Assembly (NCBI RefSeq): GCF_008802405.1
Contig: NZ_VZDO01000017.1
Coordinates: forward strand, 1-64,000
Direction of reading: 5' to 3'
DNA: 64,000 nucleotides
Source: Plantimonas leprariae
Lineage (GTDB): Bacteria; Pseudomonadota; Alphaproteobacteria; Rhizobiales; Rhizobiaceae
The notes under the pieces are model-generated. The model was not told the origin of the DNA. It worked only from the letters and a program-made list of their open reading frames with translations, and searched no databases. A program made the translations under genes and the position numbers. Positions 42,611-51,856 of the stretch are shown piece by piece. The stretch's first letter is position 1, and each line of letters starts with the position of its first letter.

Positions 42611-44322
42611 TCGCGATCGCCCGGTCTTTTCCTCGAACCGGCGACCCCGGCGGCGCGGCGATCCTCGCCGCCGCCGCCGGCTTCGTCGCGGTTCTCAGCC
42701 TCGTGCCGGTGGCGCGGCTCCTCGCCGAGGCGGTAGCGCCGGGCGGGCGGCCCGACCTCACGTTGGCCGCCGAGGTGCTGGCCTCGCGCGCGACCTGGAT
42801 CGCCACCTGGCATTCGGTGAAGACCGCCGTTCTCGGCACGGCGATCTCGATCGCTCTCGGCACCGGTTTCGCCCTCCTCGTCGGGCTGACGGATGCGCGC
42901 GGCAAGGCGGCGCTCACCTTCCTGTTTCTGATGCCGCTGATGATCCCGCCGCAGATCTCGGCGCTCGCCTTCGCCCAGCTCGGCGGCCCGGCTAGTCCGC
43001 TGCTGCGCACCCTCGGGATCGCGCCGCGCCTCGGCACGCCGAACCGCTTCTTCTCGGAGGGCGGCATCGTCCTCGTGCTCGGCATCCAGCACGCGCCGCT
43101 GGTCTTCCTCGCGCTCCGCGCGGCGCTGCGGAGCCTGCCGGCGGAAGAGATCGAGGCGGCGCGGGCGAGCGGCGCCTCGCCGCGCTTCGCGCTCCGCACG
43201 ATCGTCCTTCCTCTGATGACGCCGGCGCTGGCCGCTGGCGCGGCGCTCGCCTTCGTATCGGCGATCGGCAATTTCGGCATCCCCGCCTTCCTCGGCATTC
43301 CCGCCGGCTACACGGTGCTGCCGACGCTGATCTACCAGCGCCTCGCCTCGTTCGGCCCCGCGATCATCGCCGAGACCGCCGTCCTGTCGGTGCTGATCGG
43401 CGTCCTCGCCGCCTTCGGCTTCGCGGTGCAGGCCGCCGTGCTGCGCCGCCGCGACTTCCGCCTCGCCGGCACGGCACGGCGGGCCGGCGGATTCGCGCTG
43501 GGGCTCTGGCGTCTGCCGACCGAGATGCTCGCTTGGGGGACGCTCGCGCTGATCCTCGTCGCGCCGCTGGCCGCGCTCGTCGCGACCGCGCTGGTGCCGG
43601 CCTACGGCGTCAAGCTCGGGCCCGGCACGGCGACGCTGCACAACTTCGCCGAGGTGCTTTTCCGGCAGGACGCGACGGTGCGAGCCTTCCGCAACTCCTT
43701 CGCGCTCGCGGGCGGCGCGGCTCTCGTCCTGATGCTCGTCGCCGTGCCCTTCGCCTACCTCGTCGTCTGGCGGAGAGGACGCCTCGCGCGCGTTCTCAAC
43801 GCCGCGGCGGAGCTGCCCTACGCCCTGCCCGGCATCGTGCTCGGCATCGCGATGATCCTCCTGTTCATCCGGCCGCTGCCCTTCGCCGGCGTCTCGCTCT
43901 ACAACACGATCTGGATCATCTTCCTCGCCTATCTGGCGCGCTTTCTGATCCTCTGCATCCGGCCGGTGACGGGCGCGCTGGAGCAGGTCGACCGCGCGTT
44001 GGAGGAGGCGGCGCGGATGACCGGCGCCCGCCTGCCCTTCCGGCTCCTCACCGTGGTGCTGCCGATCCTGGCGCCGGCCGCGGCCGCCGGCGGGCTGCTC
44101 GTCTTCATGACGGCGTTCAACGAACTGACGGTTTCGGCGCTGCTCTGGTCGGCCGGCAACGAAACGCTCGGCGTCGTGGTGTTCAACCTGGAAGATGCCG
44201 GTCTCAGCGTCCTGGCGGCGGCGGTCTCGGTGGTCAGCGTCGCGGTGACGGTGGCGCTCATGCTGCTGGCGAGCCTCTTCGGCAAGCGGTTGCCGCCCGG
44301 CGTCATTCCCTGGCGAGCCTGA
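42607..44322 (+). CDS. Fused two-domain ABC permease (FbpB/AfuB type)
   Basis: A 571-residue protein with about twelve transmembrane helices: two complete permease domains in tandem, each with its own coupling loop (EAARASGASPRFALRTIVLPL near residue 180 and EEAARMTGARLPFRLLTVVLPIL near 465). This is the FbpB arrangement. No ATG or GTG lies near the predicted N-terminus; the frame opens with CTG at 42607 overlapping the binding-protein stop as CTGA, which I take as the start by analogy with the ATGA couplings elsewhere. The ATPase needed to drive it is encoded on the opposite strand immediately downstream. Confidence 0.8.
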   Translation: MIAIARSFPRTGDPGGAAILAAAAGFVAVLSLVPVARLLAEAVAPGGRPDLTLAAEVLASRATWIATWHSVKTAVLGTAISIALGTGFALLVGLTDARGKAALTFLFLMPLMIPPQISALAFAQLGGPASPLLRTLGIAPRLGTPNRFFSEGGIVLVLGIQHAPLVFLALRAALRSLPAEEIEAARASGASPRFALRTIVLPLMTPALAAGAALAFVSAIGNFGIPAFLGIPAGYTVLPTLIYQRLASFGPAIIAETAVLSVLIGVLAAFGFAVQAAVLRRRDFRLAGTARRAGGFALGLWRLPTEMLAWGTLALILVAPLAALVATALVPAYGVKLGPGTATLHNFAEVLFRQDATVRAFRNSFALAGGAALVLMLVAVPFAYLVVWRRGRLARVLNAAAELPYALPGIVLGIAMILLFIRPLPFAGVSLYNTIWIIFLAYLARFLILCIRPVTGALEQVDRALEEAARMTGARLPFRLLTVVLPILAPAAAAGGLLVFMTAFNELTVSALLWSAGNETLGVVVFNLEDAGLSVLAAAVSVVSVAVTVALMLLASLFGKRLPPGVIPWRA

Positions 44323-44328
44323 GCGGCC

Positions 44329-45408
44329 TCAGGCTGCGGCCTCGGCGGGCACGGCAGCTTCGGCCGGCAGCAGCCAACCGTCGGCGACCCGGACCCTGAC
44401 GCTCGCGCCCGCCGCCAGCGGCACCGGATGGATGACGGCGAGCCTCACTTCCGGATCGGCGAGCGGCTCGACCGTCACGACCGCATGCGAGCCGGCGAAG
44501 CGAGAGGAGACGACGCGCGCCTCGAAGCCGTGCTCGCCGACCGCGAGATCGCCCGGCCTGAGGCACAGACGCCCTTTCCCGATGCGCGACGTTTCCGCGC
44601 CGGCCCGCACGCTCGCCTCGTGTCCGAAGAGGACGATCCGCGCCGCGCCGTTCTCGCAGGCGACCACGCGGCAGTCCGCCACGCGGCCCTCGCCGATGAA
44701 GCGGGCGACCCGCTCGCTTTGCGGCTCGGCATGGAGCTTCGCCGGCGGGTCGAGTTGGACGATGCGGCCGCGATCCATCACGGCGATGCGGTCGGCGAGC
44801 GCCATCGCTTCCGCCTGGTCGTGCGTGATGTAGACCATGGTCGCGCCGGTGCGGGCGTGGAAGCGCTTGAAGATATCCTCCATCGAGGCGCGCAGGTGCA
44901 CGTCGAGATTGGCGAGCGGCTCGTCGAGCAGCACCACGGCCGGGTCCATCGCGAGGCACCTCGCCAGCGCGACGCGTTGGCGCTGGCCGCCGGAAAGCTC
45001 GGCCGGGCGGCGCGCCTCGAAGCCGGGAAGCTCCACCGCCGCGAGCGCCTCCGCCACCCGTTCCGTCCGCGCCGCGCCCTTCACGCCCCGCACCCGCAGC
45101 GGGTAGCCGACATTCTCGGCCACCGTCATGTGCGGCCAGAGCGCGTAGGACTGGAAGACGATGGCGACGTTGCGCGCTTCCGGCGGCACGTCCCACCCTT
45201 CGCCCGCGACGGGAACGCCGTCGAACAGGATGCGCCCGGCACTCGGCGTCTCGAAGCCGGCGACGAGCCGCAGGAGCGTGGTCTTGCCGCAGCCGGACGG
45301 GCCGAGCAGGGCCAGAAACTCGCCCTGCCCGATCTCCAGCGACACGTCGTCGAGGACGGTGCTCGCGCCGAAGCGCTTGGTCAGGTTCTCGATCCGGATC
45401 GACGACAT
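44329..45408 (-). CDS. ABC transporter ATP-binding protein (FbpC/PotA type)
   Basis: A 359-residue ATPase. Walker A GPSGCGKTT is near 36-44, Q-loop IVFQSYALWPHMTVAENV near 82-99, signature [13 protein letters not shown] near 137-149, and Walker B VVLLDEPLANLD. The C-terminal TOBE/OB domain is present (from about 245). It ends six bases from the convergent permease gene, and its own transcription unit runs in the opposite direction. Because the binding protein and permease lack an ATPase, this is the obvious partner. Confidence 0.85.
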   Translation of the reverse strand: MSSIRIENLTKRFGASTVLDDVSLEIGQGEFLALLGPSGCGKTTLLRLVAGFETPSAGRILFDGVPVAGEGWDVPPEARNVAIVFQSYALWPHMTVAENVGYPLRVRGVKGAARTERVAEALAAVELPGFEARRPAELSGGQRQRVALARCLAMDPAVVLLDEPLANLDVHLRASMEDIFKRFHARTGATMVYITHDQAEAMALADRIAVMDRGRIVQLDPPAKLHAEPQSERVARFIGEGRVADCRVVACENGAARIVLFGHEASVRAGAETSRIGKGRLCLRPGDLAVGEHGFEARVVSSRFAGSHAVVTVEPLADPEVRLAVIHPVPLAAGASVRVRVADGWLLPAEAAVPAEAAA

Positions 45409-45459
45409 CAGGCTCTCCCGCCGACCGGCTTTACCGCGGCGGCGCGGCGGGCTCCAGCC

Positions 45460-47652
45460 TCAGCCCTTTGGCGCGAGGCCGTCCAGCGCGAAGAACATCG
45501 TCTCTCCCGACGAGTCGTCCGTGCCGTCGTTGTCGGTCGCGACATAGGCCTTGCCGCTCGGGGCGATGGCGAGACCTTCGATCTTGTCGACGACGTAGCC
45601 GCCGGTCGACCGGAGATCCGGCAAGAGGTCCCGCACGACTTCCTTCCGCACCACCGGCAGTTCGCTGCCGAGCGGCGCCGGCTTCAGCTCCGACAACGCC
45701 ACCCGCGTGATCTGCTTCAGCTTCGCCGCCTGCCCGATGCGGTTGTCGCGCTCGATGAGGTAGGCGTGGTCGCCGTGGATGGCGATCTCCGACAGGCCGA
45801 CCCAGCCGCCCTCGCCCGCCGCCGTCTCCAGCGGATAGCCGACCGCGCCCCAGTCCTTGGTCTTCGGGTCGTAGGCGAGGAGCTTGGTGCGGTTCTTCGC
45901 GTCGTCCTTCCAGGGAAGCTGCACGGCGATCCAGAGTTTGCCGTCCGGCGCCATCGCGATGCCTTCGGCGCCGAAGCGCGTCTGCGATTCGAGCAGCGCC
46001 TTCGGGAAGTCGACCGTCTCGGTGATCGCGCCCTTCGCGTCGACATGGAGGATGCGGTGCGGAACTTCCTTCTTCGGGTCGCCCTCGCTCGCCAGCCAGA
46101 AGCCGCCCTCGCCGTCGTTCGCGATGCCCTCAAGATCGAGCTTGGCGGCGGGCTTGCCCTCGTCCGTCACCGTGATCGCGTCGGTGATGCGGGCGGGCTT
46201 TGCCGATGCGTCGATGGTGAAGATGGTCGGGGCCTTACCATAGAACGAGTCGCTGACGGCATGCAGCCGGTTCTCGTCCGACGGATCGACCGCGAGGCCG
46301 GACAGCGCACCCCAGCCGATCGGGTGCCCGTCCTTCGTCCCGGAGACGATCTGCGGATAGGCCGGCGCGCCCTCCGCCCGCTCGTAGATCATCACGTGCG
46401 AGCGCGCCGCGCCGTCCTCGCCGAGGTCGGCCTCGTTGGCGGTGGCGAAGAGGTTGCGCGAAGGGATCGCGACGCCGCCCTCCGGCGACACGCCGGACGG
46501 CAGGAGTTGCAGGAACTCCGGCGCGGCCCCCGTGTCGCGATAAACGCCCACCACCGAGCCGCGCTCGGCGAGCACGAAGATCAGCGTCTCGTCGCCGAAC
46601 GTCGCGACCTCCAGCCCTTCCGGCTCGATGCCCTTCGCATCCGAGCGCTTGTCGGGATAGTGCCCGGCCTTCGCCGCCTCCATCTCGAAGGCGGGGCCGG
46701 ATTCCCAGGCGACCGTGCCGTCGCGCCCGAAGATGGTGAAGCCGCGCGTGCCGCCCTTCCAGTCGCCCTCGTTCGCGACGACGAGACGGTCGGTCCCGAG
46801 CCACTTCACCGTATCCGGCTCGCGCGGCCGCGCCTCGACCCCGTCCGTGAAGGACAGCTTCCCGTCGTCCTCAGCGTCGACGCCATCCAGCGCGACGGAG
46901 CCGGCGGAGAAGTGGCCGGTCACCTTGCCCGTCGCCCCGTCGACGATCGCGACGGCGTTGTTCTCCTGCAGCGTGACGGCAATCTCGTTCCGCGCGTTGA
47001 TCGACACGAATTCCGGCTCCGGGTCGTCTCCGGCCACATCGGACAGTCCGGTGAGATCGACCTTCTTCAGGCCGGAGCAATCCGGCGCGCCGTCCTTCAA
47101 CGGCAGGACGACCAGATAGCCCGCCGGCATCTGCGGGATCGCACCGTCGTTCACCTCCTCGTCGCGCTCGTTCTCGATCGCGACCGCCGCGAGCGACCGG
47201 TCGGGCGAGATCGCCACCGAGTCCGGTTGGCCGCCGAGGTCGCACGTTTCCTCGACGCGCTTCGTTGCGATGTCGACGGTCGCGAGCTTGCCGGACGGAT
47301 TCGCCTTGGCTTTTCCGGTATTCACCGCGACGAGCGCCCGCGGCCCGAGCACCGCGACCGAAGTCGGCTCGCCGCCCATGTCGAGAAAGCCGCCGGCCTT
47401 CGGCGCCTTCGGCTCCGCGATGTCGACGAAGCCGATGCCGCCGAGCGGGCTGTCGGAATAGACCAGGGTCCGGCCGTCCTCGCTCGCCGCGATGATCTCC
47501 GCCGAGGTCGTGGCGGACGGGCCCTTGTCCTTCGGCAGATTTGCCGCGACCGGGAACGAGGCGACCCGGTTGAACACCGGCTCCGCGGCGGCGGCGAGCG
47601 CGGACGACGCGAGAAGCGCGAGCGCGAGCGGGAGGATCGTCCTGGCGGCCAA
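45460..47652 (-). CDS. Exported phytase-like esterase / beta-propeller protein
   Basis: A 730-residue secreted protein. The signal peptide is TILPLALALLASSALAAAAE, followed by a beta-propeller-like region (about 25-330; repeated strand motifs such as GGFLDMGGEPTSVAVLG and LGGQPDSVAISPDRSLAAVAI) and a C-terminal phytase-like domain (from about 335: EGLEVATFGDETLIFVLAERGS, DLEGIANDGEGGFWLASEGD, FGAEGIAMAPDGKLWIAVQ). Proteins of this kind are annotated as esterase-like activity of phytase and would release phosphate from organic esters outside the cytoplasm. The start is TTG at 47652 with AAGGAG eight bases upstream. Pho-box-like repeats lie in front of it. Confidence 0.8.
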   Translation of the reverse strand: MAARTILPLALALLASSALAAAAEPVFNRVASFPVAANLPKDKGPSATTSAEIIAASEDGRTLVYSDSPLGGIGFVDIAEPKAPKAGGFLDMGGEPTSVAVLGPRALVAVNTGKAKANPSGKLATVDIATKRVEETCDLGGQPDSVAISPDRSLAAVAIENERDEEVNDGAIPQMPAGYLVVLPLKDGAPDCSGLKKVDLTGLSDVAGDDPEPEFVSINARNEIAVTLQENNAVAIVDGATGKVTGHFSAGSVALDGVDAEDDGKLSFTDGVEARPREPDTVKWLGTDRLVVANEGDWKGGTRGFTIFGRDGTVAWESGPAFEMEAAKAGHYPDKRSDAKGIEPEGLEVATFGDETLIFVLAERGSVVGVYRDTGAAPEFLQLLPSGVSPEGGVAIPSRNLFATANEADLGEDGAARSHVMIYERAEGAPAYPQIVSGTKDGHPIGWGALSGLAVDPSDENRLHAVSDSFYGKAPTIFTIDASAKPARITDAITVTDEGKPAAKLDLEGIANDGEGGFWLASEGDPKKEVPHRILHVDAKGAITETVDFPKALLESQTRFGAEGIAMAPDGKLWIAVQLPWKDDAKNRTKLLAYDPKTKDWGAVGYPLETAAGEGGWVGLSEIAIHGDHAYLIERDNRIGQAAKLKQITRVALSELKPAPLGSELPVVRKEVVRDLLPDLRSTGGYVVDKIEGLAIAPSGKAYVATDNDGTDDSSGETMFFALDGLAPKG

Positions 47653-47701
47653 GGGTCGGCTCCTTCGATGAGATTCGGGTGGGCCGCTTCCAAGCAGTCG
47701 C

Positions 47702-47788
47702 CTGTAACGACACGATGACAACGGCGGCGCGCCGGGCCGACGGCTTGACTGTGACACGCGAAGCCGGTTCGTGACGCTTCGGTGACAA
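47702..47788 (-). promoter_or_regulatory. Two Pho-box-like repeats upstream of the phytase-like gene
   Basis: On the minus strand TTGTCACCGAAGCGTCACG (47788-47770) has two TGTCAC/CGTCAC cores 11 bases apart, the spacing of PhoB half-sites, and matches CTGTCAC-N4-CTGTCAC at 11 of 14 positions. A second, weaker element, TTGTCATCGTGTCGTTACAG, spans 47721-47702 and is closest to the gene. Phosphate-starvation control fits the predicted phosphatase function. The gap (47653-47802) also serves the divergent small gene. Confidence 0.45.
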
Positions 47789-47802
47789 CGACGAGGTCTG
47801 GT

Positions 47803-48090
47803 ATGGCGTCCACGAATCTGGAAGGCATCGCAGAAACGCTGAGCCGTCTGGCGACGCCCGAGATGAAACCGAAGGAACTGATGCGCTCGGTCCGGGCAGC
47901 GCATCCGGACGCGTCCAAGAAGGACGTGGTGCGGGCCGCCTTCCTGTCGGTGATCGCCCACAGCGGCGACGACGCCGAGCGTGCCGACCGCCTCCACGAT
48001 TTCGCGCTGCGCGAGCGGGTCGACCTCACCGAGGTGCCGTCCGAGCCGAAGCCCCCGAAGAAGCGCAAGAACAAGCAGCCGAAGGCCTGA
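47803..48090 (+). CDS. Small hypothetical protein with a lysine-rich tail
   Basis: A 95-residue protein starting MASTNLEGIAETLSRLATPEM. It is soluble, helical and charged, with a basic C-terminus PPKKRKNKQPKA. A conserved-looking core, KPKELMRSVRAAHPDASKKDVVRAAFLSVI cut into pieces at 24-42 and 43-55, suggests a small helical bundle, perhaps nucleic-acid binding. I do not recognise the family. The ATG at 47803 follows GACGAGG. It lies directly upstream of the polyphosphate kinase gene. Confidence 0.6.
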   Translation: MASTNLEGIAETLSRLATPEMKPKELMRSVRAAHPDASKKDVVRAAFLSVIAHSGDDAERADRLHDFALRERVDLTEVPSEPKPPKKRKNKQPKA

Positions 48091-48185
48091 CGAAGGCTCG
48101 CGCCGCCTTTTCGAGCCGCGTTTGTCACATTCCGGCAACCGGAATGGCGCATGGCTCGCCGGATCGGATGCCGGAGGACTCTTTC

Positions 48186-49109
48186 ATGGACAGGACTTTC
48201 GACGGAGCCGGCACCCGCGTGGCGGATCTCGACCGGCTGCGCGAGGAGATCGCGGACTCGTTCGACGAGGAACTCGAACTCTCCATGGACGAGGAGACGC
48301 TCGACGCCATGCCGCATGGCGGCGGGGGCGAAGGCATGCTCGACCGCCGCTTCTATTTCCGCGAGCTGTTCCGTCTCCAGCGCGAGCTGGTGCGCCTGCA
48401 GGACTGGATCCAGGCCAAGGGCCTGAAGGTCGTCGTCCTGTTCGAGGGGCGCGATTCGGCCGGCAAGGGCGGCGCGATCAAGCGCATCACACAGCGCCTC
48501 AACCCGCGCGTCTGCCGCGTCGTCGCGCTGCCGGCGCCCTCGGCGCGCGAGCGCTCGCAATGGTACTTCCAGCGCTATATCGCGCACCTGCCGGCGGCCG
48601 GCGAGATGGTGCTGTTCGACCGCTCCTGGTACAACCGGGCCGGCGTCGAGCGCGTCATGGGCTTCTGCACGGAGGCCGAGGTCGAGGAGTTCTTCCGCTC
48701 CGTGCCGGACTTCGAGCGGATGCTGGTCCGCTCCGGCACCATCCTCATCAAGTACTGGTTCTCGATCACCGATGCCGAGCAGCAGTTCCGCTTCTCCATG
48801 CGCATCGAGGACCCGCTGAAGCGCTGGAAGCTCTCGCCGATGGACGTCGAGTCGCGCCGGCGCTGGGAGGACTACACCCGCGCCAAGGAAGCGATGCTCC
48901 AGCGCACCCATATCCCGGAAGCCCGCTGGTGGGTGGTGGCGGCGGACGACAAGAAGCGCGCTCGCCTCAACTGCATCCATCACCTCCTGTCGCAAGTGCC
49001 CTACGGCGACGTGGAGCAGGCGCCGGTCTCCCTGCCCCCGCGCGAGCACCGCCCGGACTACGTGCGCCACCCGGTACCGGCCGAGCTCCACGTCCCGAGC
49101 CGCTACTGA
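48186..49109 (+). CDS. ppk2: Polyphosphate kinase 2 (PPK2)
   Basis: A 307-residue cytoplasmic kinase that transfers phosphate between polyphosphate and nucleoside diphosphates. Walker A is GRDSAGKGG (88-96), the lid region is GAIKRITQRLNPR, and Walker B is VLFDRSWYNR with D145 and R146. One-domain architecture and length fit class I PPK2 enzymes, which act on ADP or GDP. The ATG at 48186 is preceded by CCGGAGGACTCTTTC. It sits between a phytase-like gene and a T6SS island; its likely operon partner is the small gene upstream. Confidence 0.92.
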   Translation: MDRTFDGAGTRVADLDRLREEIADSFDEELELSMDEETLDAMPHGGGGEGMLDRRFYFRELFRLQRELVRLQDWIQAKGLKVVVLFEGRDSAGKGGAIKRITQRLNPRVCRVVALPAPSARERSQWYFQRYIAHLPAAGEMVLFDRSWYNRAGVERVMGFCTEAEVEEFFRSVPDFERMLVRSGTILIKYWFSITDAEQQFRFSMRIEDPLKRWKLSPMDVESRRRWEDYTRAKEAMLQRTHIPEARWWVVAADDKKRARLNCIHHLLSQVPYGDVEQAPVSLPPREHRPDYVRHPVPAELHVPSRY

Positions 49110-49534
49110 CCGCCGCCCAGCGGCCGGCATCTTCCGGGACGACACCACGCTCGCGGCCGGCAAGCCGTCGCGCGGCAACGGCGATGTGCGCTCGCGGCAA
49201 GCAAGGCAACGCGCCCTCTCTGGCCGTTGCGGCATCCTGCAAAGCAATTTGCCCTGATTTCGAGTGAACAGCACTTCCTGAACACATCAGTGAGCTATTG
49301 ATCTTCGAACATAAGCTCACTGGCTCTATATTTACGTCGATTACACGTCGATCCGCAAGCTGATCCGAAGTTTTCACTTAGCGGTTGCCATGGCGATTGT
49401 TCCTCTGCTACCGATCCTGCCGCGGATATCGATCGTCGTTTCCATTCGTTGCTTTGGCGGCGAGCCGGGAACGTCACGGACCTTCGCGGCCGCGCGGCCG
49501 TGGCAACGCCGACGGGGCTGGACCGAACGTGCCG
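49110..49534. promoter_or_regulatory. AT-rich control region upstream of the VgrG operon
   Basis: A 425-base gap without a recognisable gene. From about 49240 to 49390 the sequence is distinctly richer in A/T than the genome around it. A perfect 9-base inverted repeat, CAGTGAGCT at 49288-49296 and AGCTCACTG at 49314-49322, has a 17-base spacer. Just after it ACGTCGAT occurs twice with an 11-base period (49334-49341 and 49345-49352). A TATATT at 49327-49332 may be a -10 element. These features suggest the regulated promoter of the T6SS effector operon. Confidence 0.5.
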
Positions 49535-51850
49535 ATGGACGACGCATTCTCAGCTATCGATCTGGTTCAGGCGGAGCGTCTGCTGCGGATCGAGACGCCG
49601 CTCGGCGCGGACGTGCTGCTGCTGGAGCGCTTCGCCGGCCGCGAACAGGTGAACGGCCTCTTCGAGTTCCGAGCGGTGGTCAGGGCGAAACGTGCCGACG
49701 TCACGCCGCAGGACCTCGTCGGCAAGCTCGTCGACGTGTCGCTCGACCTCGGCCAGGGCGGCCGCGAGAGCGCCGAGGGGCGGCGCAGTTGGAATGCGCT
49801 GGTCACCGACCTCGTGGAGGAGCCGCGGCTGAAGGAGGGCCTGCGCCAGTACATGCTGACGCTGCGGCCCGAGCTGTGGCTGCTGTCGCAGCGTTCCGAC
49901 TGCCGCATCTGGCAGAACCGCACGAGCCTGGAGGTGGCCGAGACGCTCTTGAGCGAGCACGGCCTTCGTCGGCCCGACACGGGCGGCGTCAGCGCGCCGG
50001 TGCGGCCGCAGGAATACTCGATCCAGTGGAACGAGACGGATCTCGACTACCTGCTGCGCCGCCTGGAGGAGGACGGCCTGTTCTACTGGGTGCGCCACGC
50101 GGCCGGCGCGCAGACCGTCGCGATCGCCGATTCCAGCACGGCCTGGGACAAGGGCCACGACGGCGGCGAGGGCCAGGTGCGCTATTCGGAAGGCTCGACC
50201 GACCGCGATCATCTTTCCGAATGGCGGCGGCGCTTTTCCTTCGTGCCCGGCAAGCGGGCGGGGCGCGACTGGAACTTCGAGACGCCCGCGACCGTCCCCG
50301 GCGGCGAAGCGCCCTCGCTGGTCAATCTGCCGCGCAACGGCGCCTACGAGCTCTACGAGTACCCGGCCCGGGCGCTGGACGCCTCCACCAACGAGGCGGC
50401 CTCGAAGCTGCGGATGCAGGCGACCGAAGCCGACCACGAGCGTATCCGCGGCCAGTCCACGGTCCGGACGCTGGCGCCGGGCGCGAAGCTGAAGCCCTAC
50501 GATGTCGCCCATCCCGAGAACGGGTTCGAGACCGCCGTGGCGCTTCTTGTCGAGCACGAGGCGGAGGACACGAGTTACGAGACGTCGGAGGGCGAGCCGG
50601 TCTACCGCAACCGGGTCGAGGCGCTGCCGGCCCGCACGCCGTTCACGCCGCATCGCAAAACCCGCCGCCCGCGCATCGAAGGCTCGCAGATCGCGCTCGT
50701 CGCCGGGCCGGGGGGCGAGGAGATCCACACCGACCAGTACGGCCGGATCAAGCTCTGGTTCCCCTGGGACCGACGGGCCCGCAAGGACGGCACCGACACG
50801 AAATGGGTGCGCGTCGGTCAGCCCTGGGCGGGCGGCACCTGGGGGGCGCAGGTGATACCGCGCATCGGCATGGAGGCCATCGTCTCCTTCCAGGACGGCG
50901 ACCCCGACAAGCCCATCGTCACCGCGCTGGTGCCGAACCCGGACAAGAGCGTTCCCTATGACCTTCCCGCAAACAAGACGCGGATGACCTTCCGCTCTGA
51001 CACGCACAAGGGCAGCGGCTTCAACGAGTTCTCGATGGAGGACGACAACGGCCGCGAGAACTTCTTCCAGCACGCCCAGAAGGACATGACGACGCGGGTG
51101 CTGAACACCCAGACCAGCCGCGTCGATTCCCACGCGGTTCAGTCGGTCGGCGCGAACCGCTCGGTGGAGGTCGGCGGCAACCAGAAACACGAGGTCGGCG
51201 GCTCGATGAATCTCACCGTCGGCGGCACGGGCCCGCAGGCGATGGCGCTGATGGCACAGGTCTCCGGCCTCGCGGGTCAGACGGCGGGCCTCCTGCAGCA
51301 GGCCGGGCAGATCGGCGGCGGCAACATGGCGGCGATCGGCCAGATGGCGATGTCGATCGCCGGCTCCGCCATGGGCTTCTTCGGCGGCGGCGGCCTCCAG
51401 TCGCGCCAAGGCGTCGTGTCCGGCCCCTCGCCCAGGTCCGATGCCGGCACGGCACTCAGCCAGGCCGGCCAGGGCATGGGCGACGCCGCCGCATCTCTGT
51501 TCTCCCTCCCCGGCACGCTCACCAACGTCGTCGGCTCCTTCCAGTCCGACACCGTCGGCATCGCCCGGACAGAGCAGATCGGCGTCAGCAAGATCACCAA
51601 TGTCGGCAAGACCTCGCTGGAGAACGTCGGCCAGTTCAAGAAGGTGATCGTCGGCGAGGAGTTCGTGATCGAGTGCGGCGCGTCCAAGCTGATCATGCGC
51701 AAGGACGGCACCGTCATCATCCTCGGGTCGAACTTCAACTTCACCGCTTCCGGCCCAGCGCAGATGAACGGCGTCGTGGTCGATCTCAACAAGCCGGGCG
51801 GTCCGCAGGAGGTGTCCTCTACTTCGGCCGACTCGACCGCCAAGGGCTGA
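49535..51850 (+). CDS. vgrG: Type VI secretion system tip protein VgrG (TssI)
   Basis: A 771-residue spike protein. The N-terminal gp27/gp44-like region (about 15-370; LRIETPLGADVLLLERFAG and YSIQWNETDLDYLLRRLEEDG) is followed by the gp5-type OB fold (about 380-475; IHTDQYGRIKLWFPWDR, VRVGQPWAGGTWGAQVIPR, DGDPDKPIV). The C-terminal beta-helix (MTTRVLNTQTSRVDSHAV onward) is interrupted near 565-650 by a Gly/Ala/Met-rich insertion, MALMAQVSGLAGQTAGLLQQ. It carries cargo on the T6SS needle. No T6SS baseplate or sheath genes are nearby, so this is an orphan VgrG island. Start ATG at 49535; upstream codons look non-coding. Confidence 0.93.
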   Translation: MDDAFSAIDLVQAERLLRIETPLGADVLLLERFAGREQVNGLFEFRAVVRAKRADVTPQDLVGKLVDVSLDLGQGGRESAEGRRSWNALVTDLVEEPRLKEGLRQYMLTLRPELWLLSQRSDCRIWQNRTSLEVAETLLSEHGLRRPDTGGVSAPVRPQEYSIQWNETDLDYLLRRLEEDGLFYWVRHAAGAQTVAIADSSTAWDKGHDGGEGQVRYSEGSTDRDHLSEWRRRFSFVPGKRAGRDWNFETPATVPGGEAPSLVNLPRNGAYELYEYPARALDASTNEAASKLRMQATEADHERIRGQSTVRTLAPGAKLKPYDVAHPENGFETAVALLVEHEAEDTSYETSEGEPVYRNRVEALPARTPFTPHRKTRRPRIEGSQIALVAGPGGEEIHTDQYGRIKLWFPWDRRARKDGTDTKWVRVGQPWAGGTWGAQVIPRIGMEAIVSFQDGDPDKPIVTALVPNPDKSVPYDLPANKTRMTFRSDTHKGSGFNEFSMEDDNGRENFFQHAQKDMTTRVLNTQTSRVDSHAVQSVGANRSVEVGGNQKHEVGGSMNLTVGGTGPQAMALMAQVSGLAGQTAGLLQQAGQIGGGNMAAIGQMAMSIAGSAMGFFGGGGLQSRQGVVSGPSPRSDAGTALSQAGQGMGDAAASLFSLPGTLTNVVGSFQSDTVGIARTEQIGVSKITNVGKTSLENVGQFKKVIVGEEFVIECGASKLIMRKDGTVIILGSNFNFTASGPAQMNGVVVDLNKPGGPQEVSSTSADSTAKG

Positions 51851-51856
51851 GGCGGG

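Noticed and set aside
44428-47718. A 1096-codon plus-strand frame opposite the ATPase and phytase-like genes
   Set aside because: It is antisense to two well-supported genes and has no recognisable domain.
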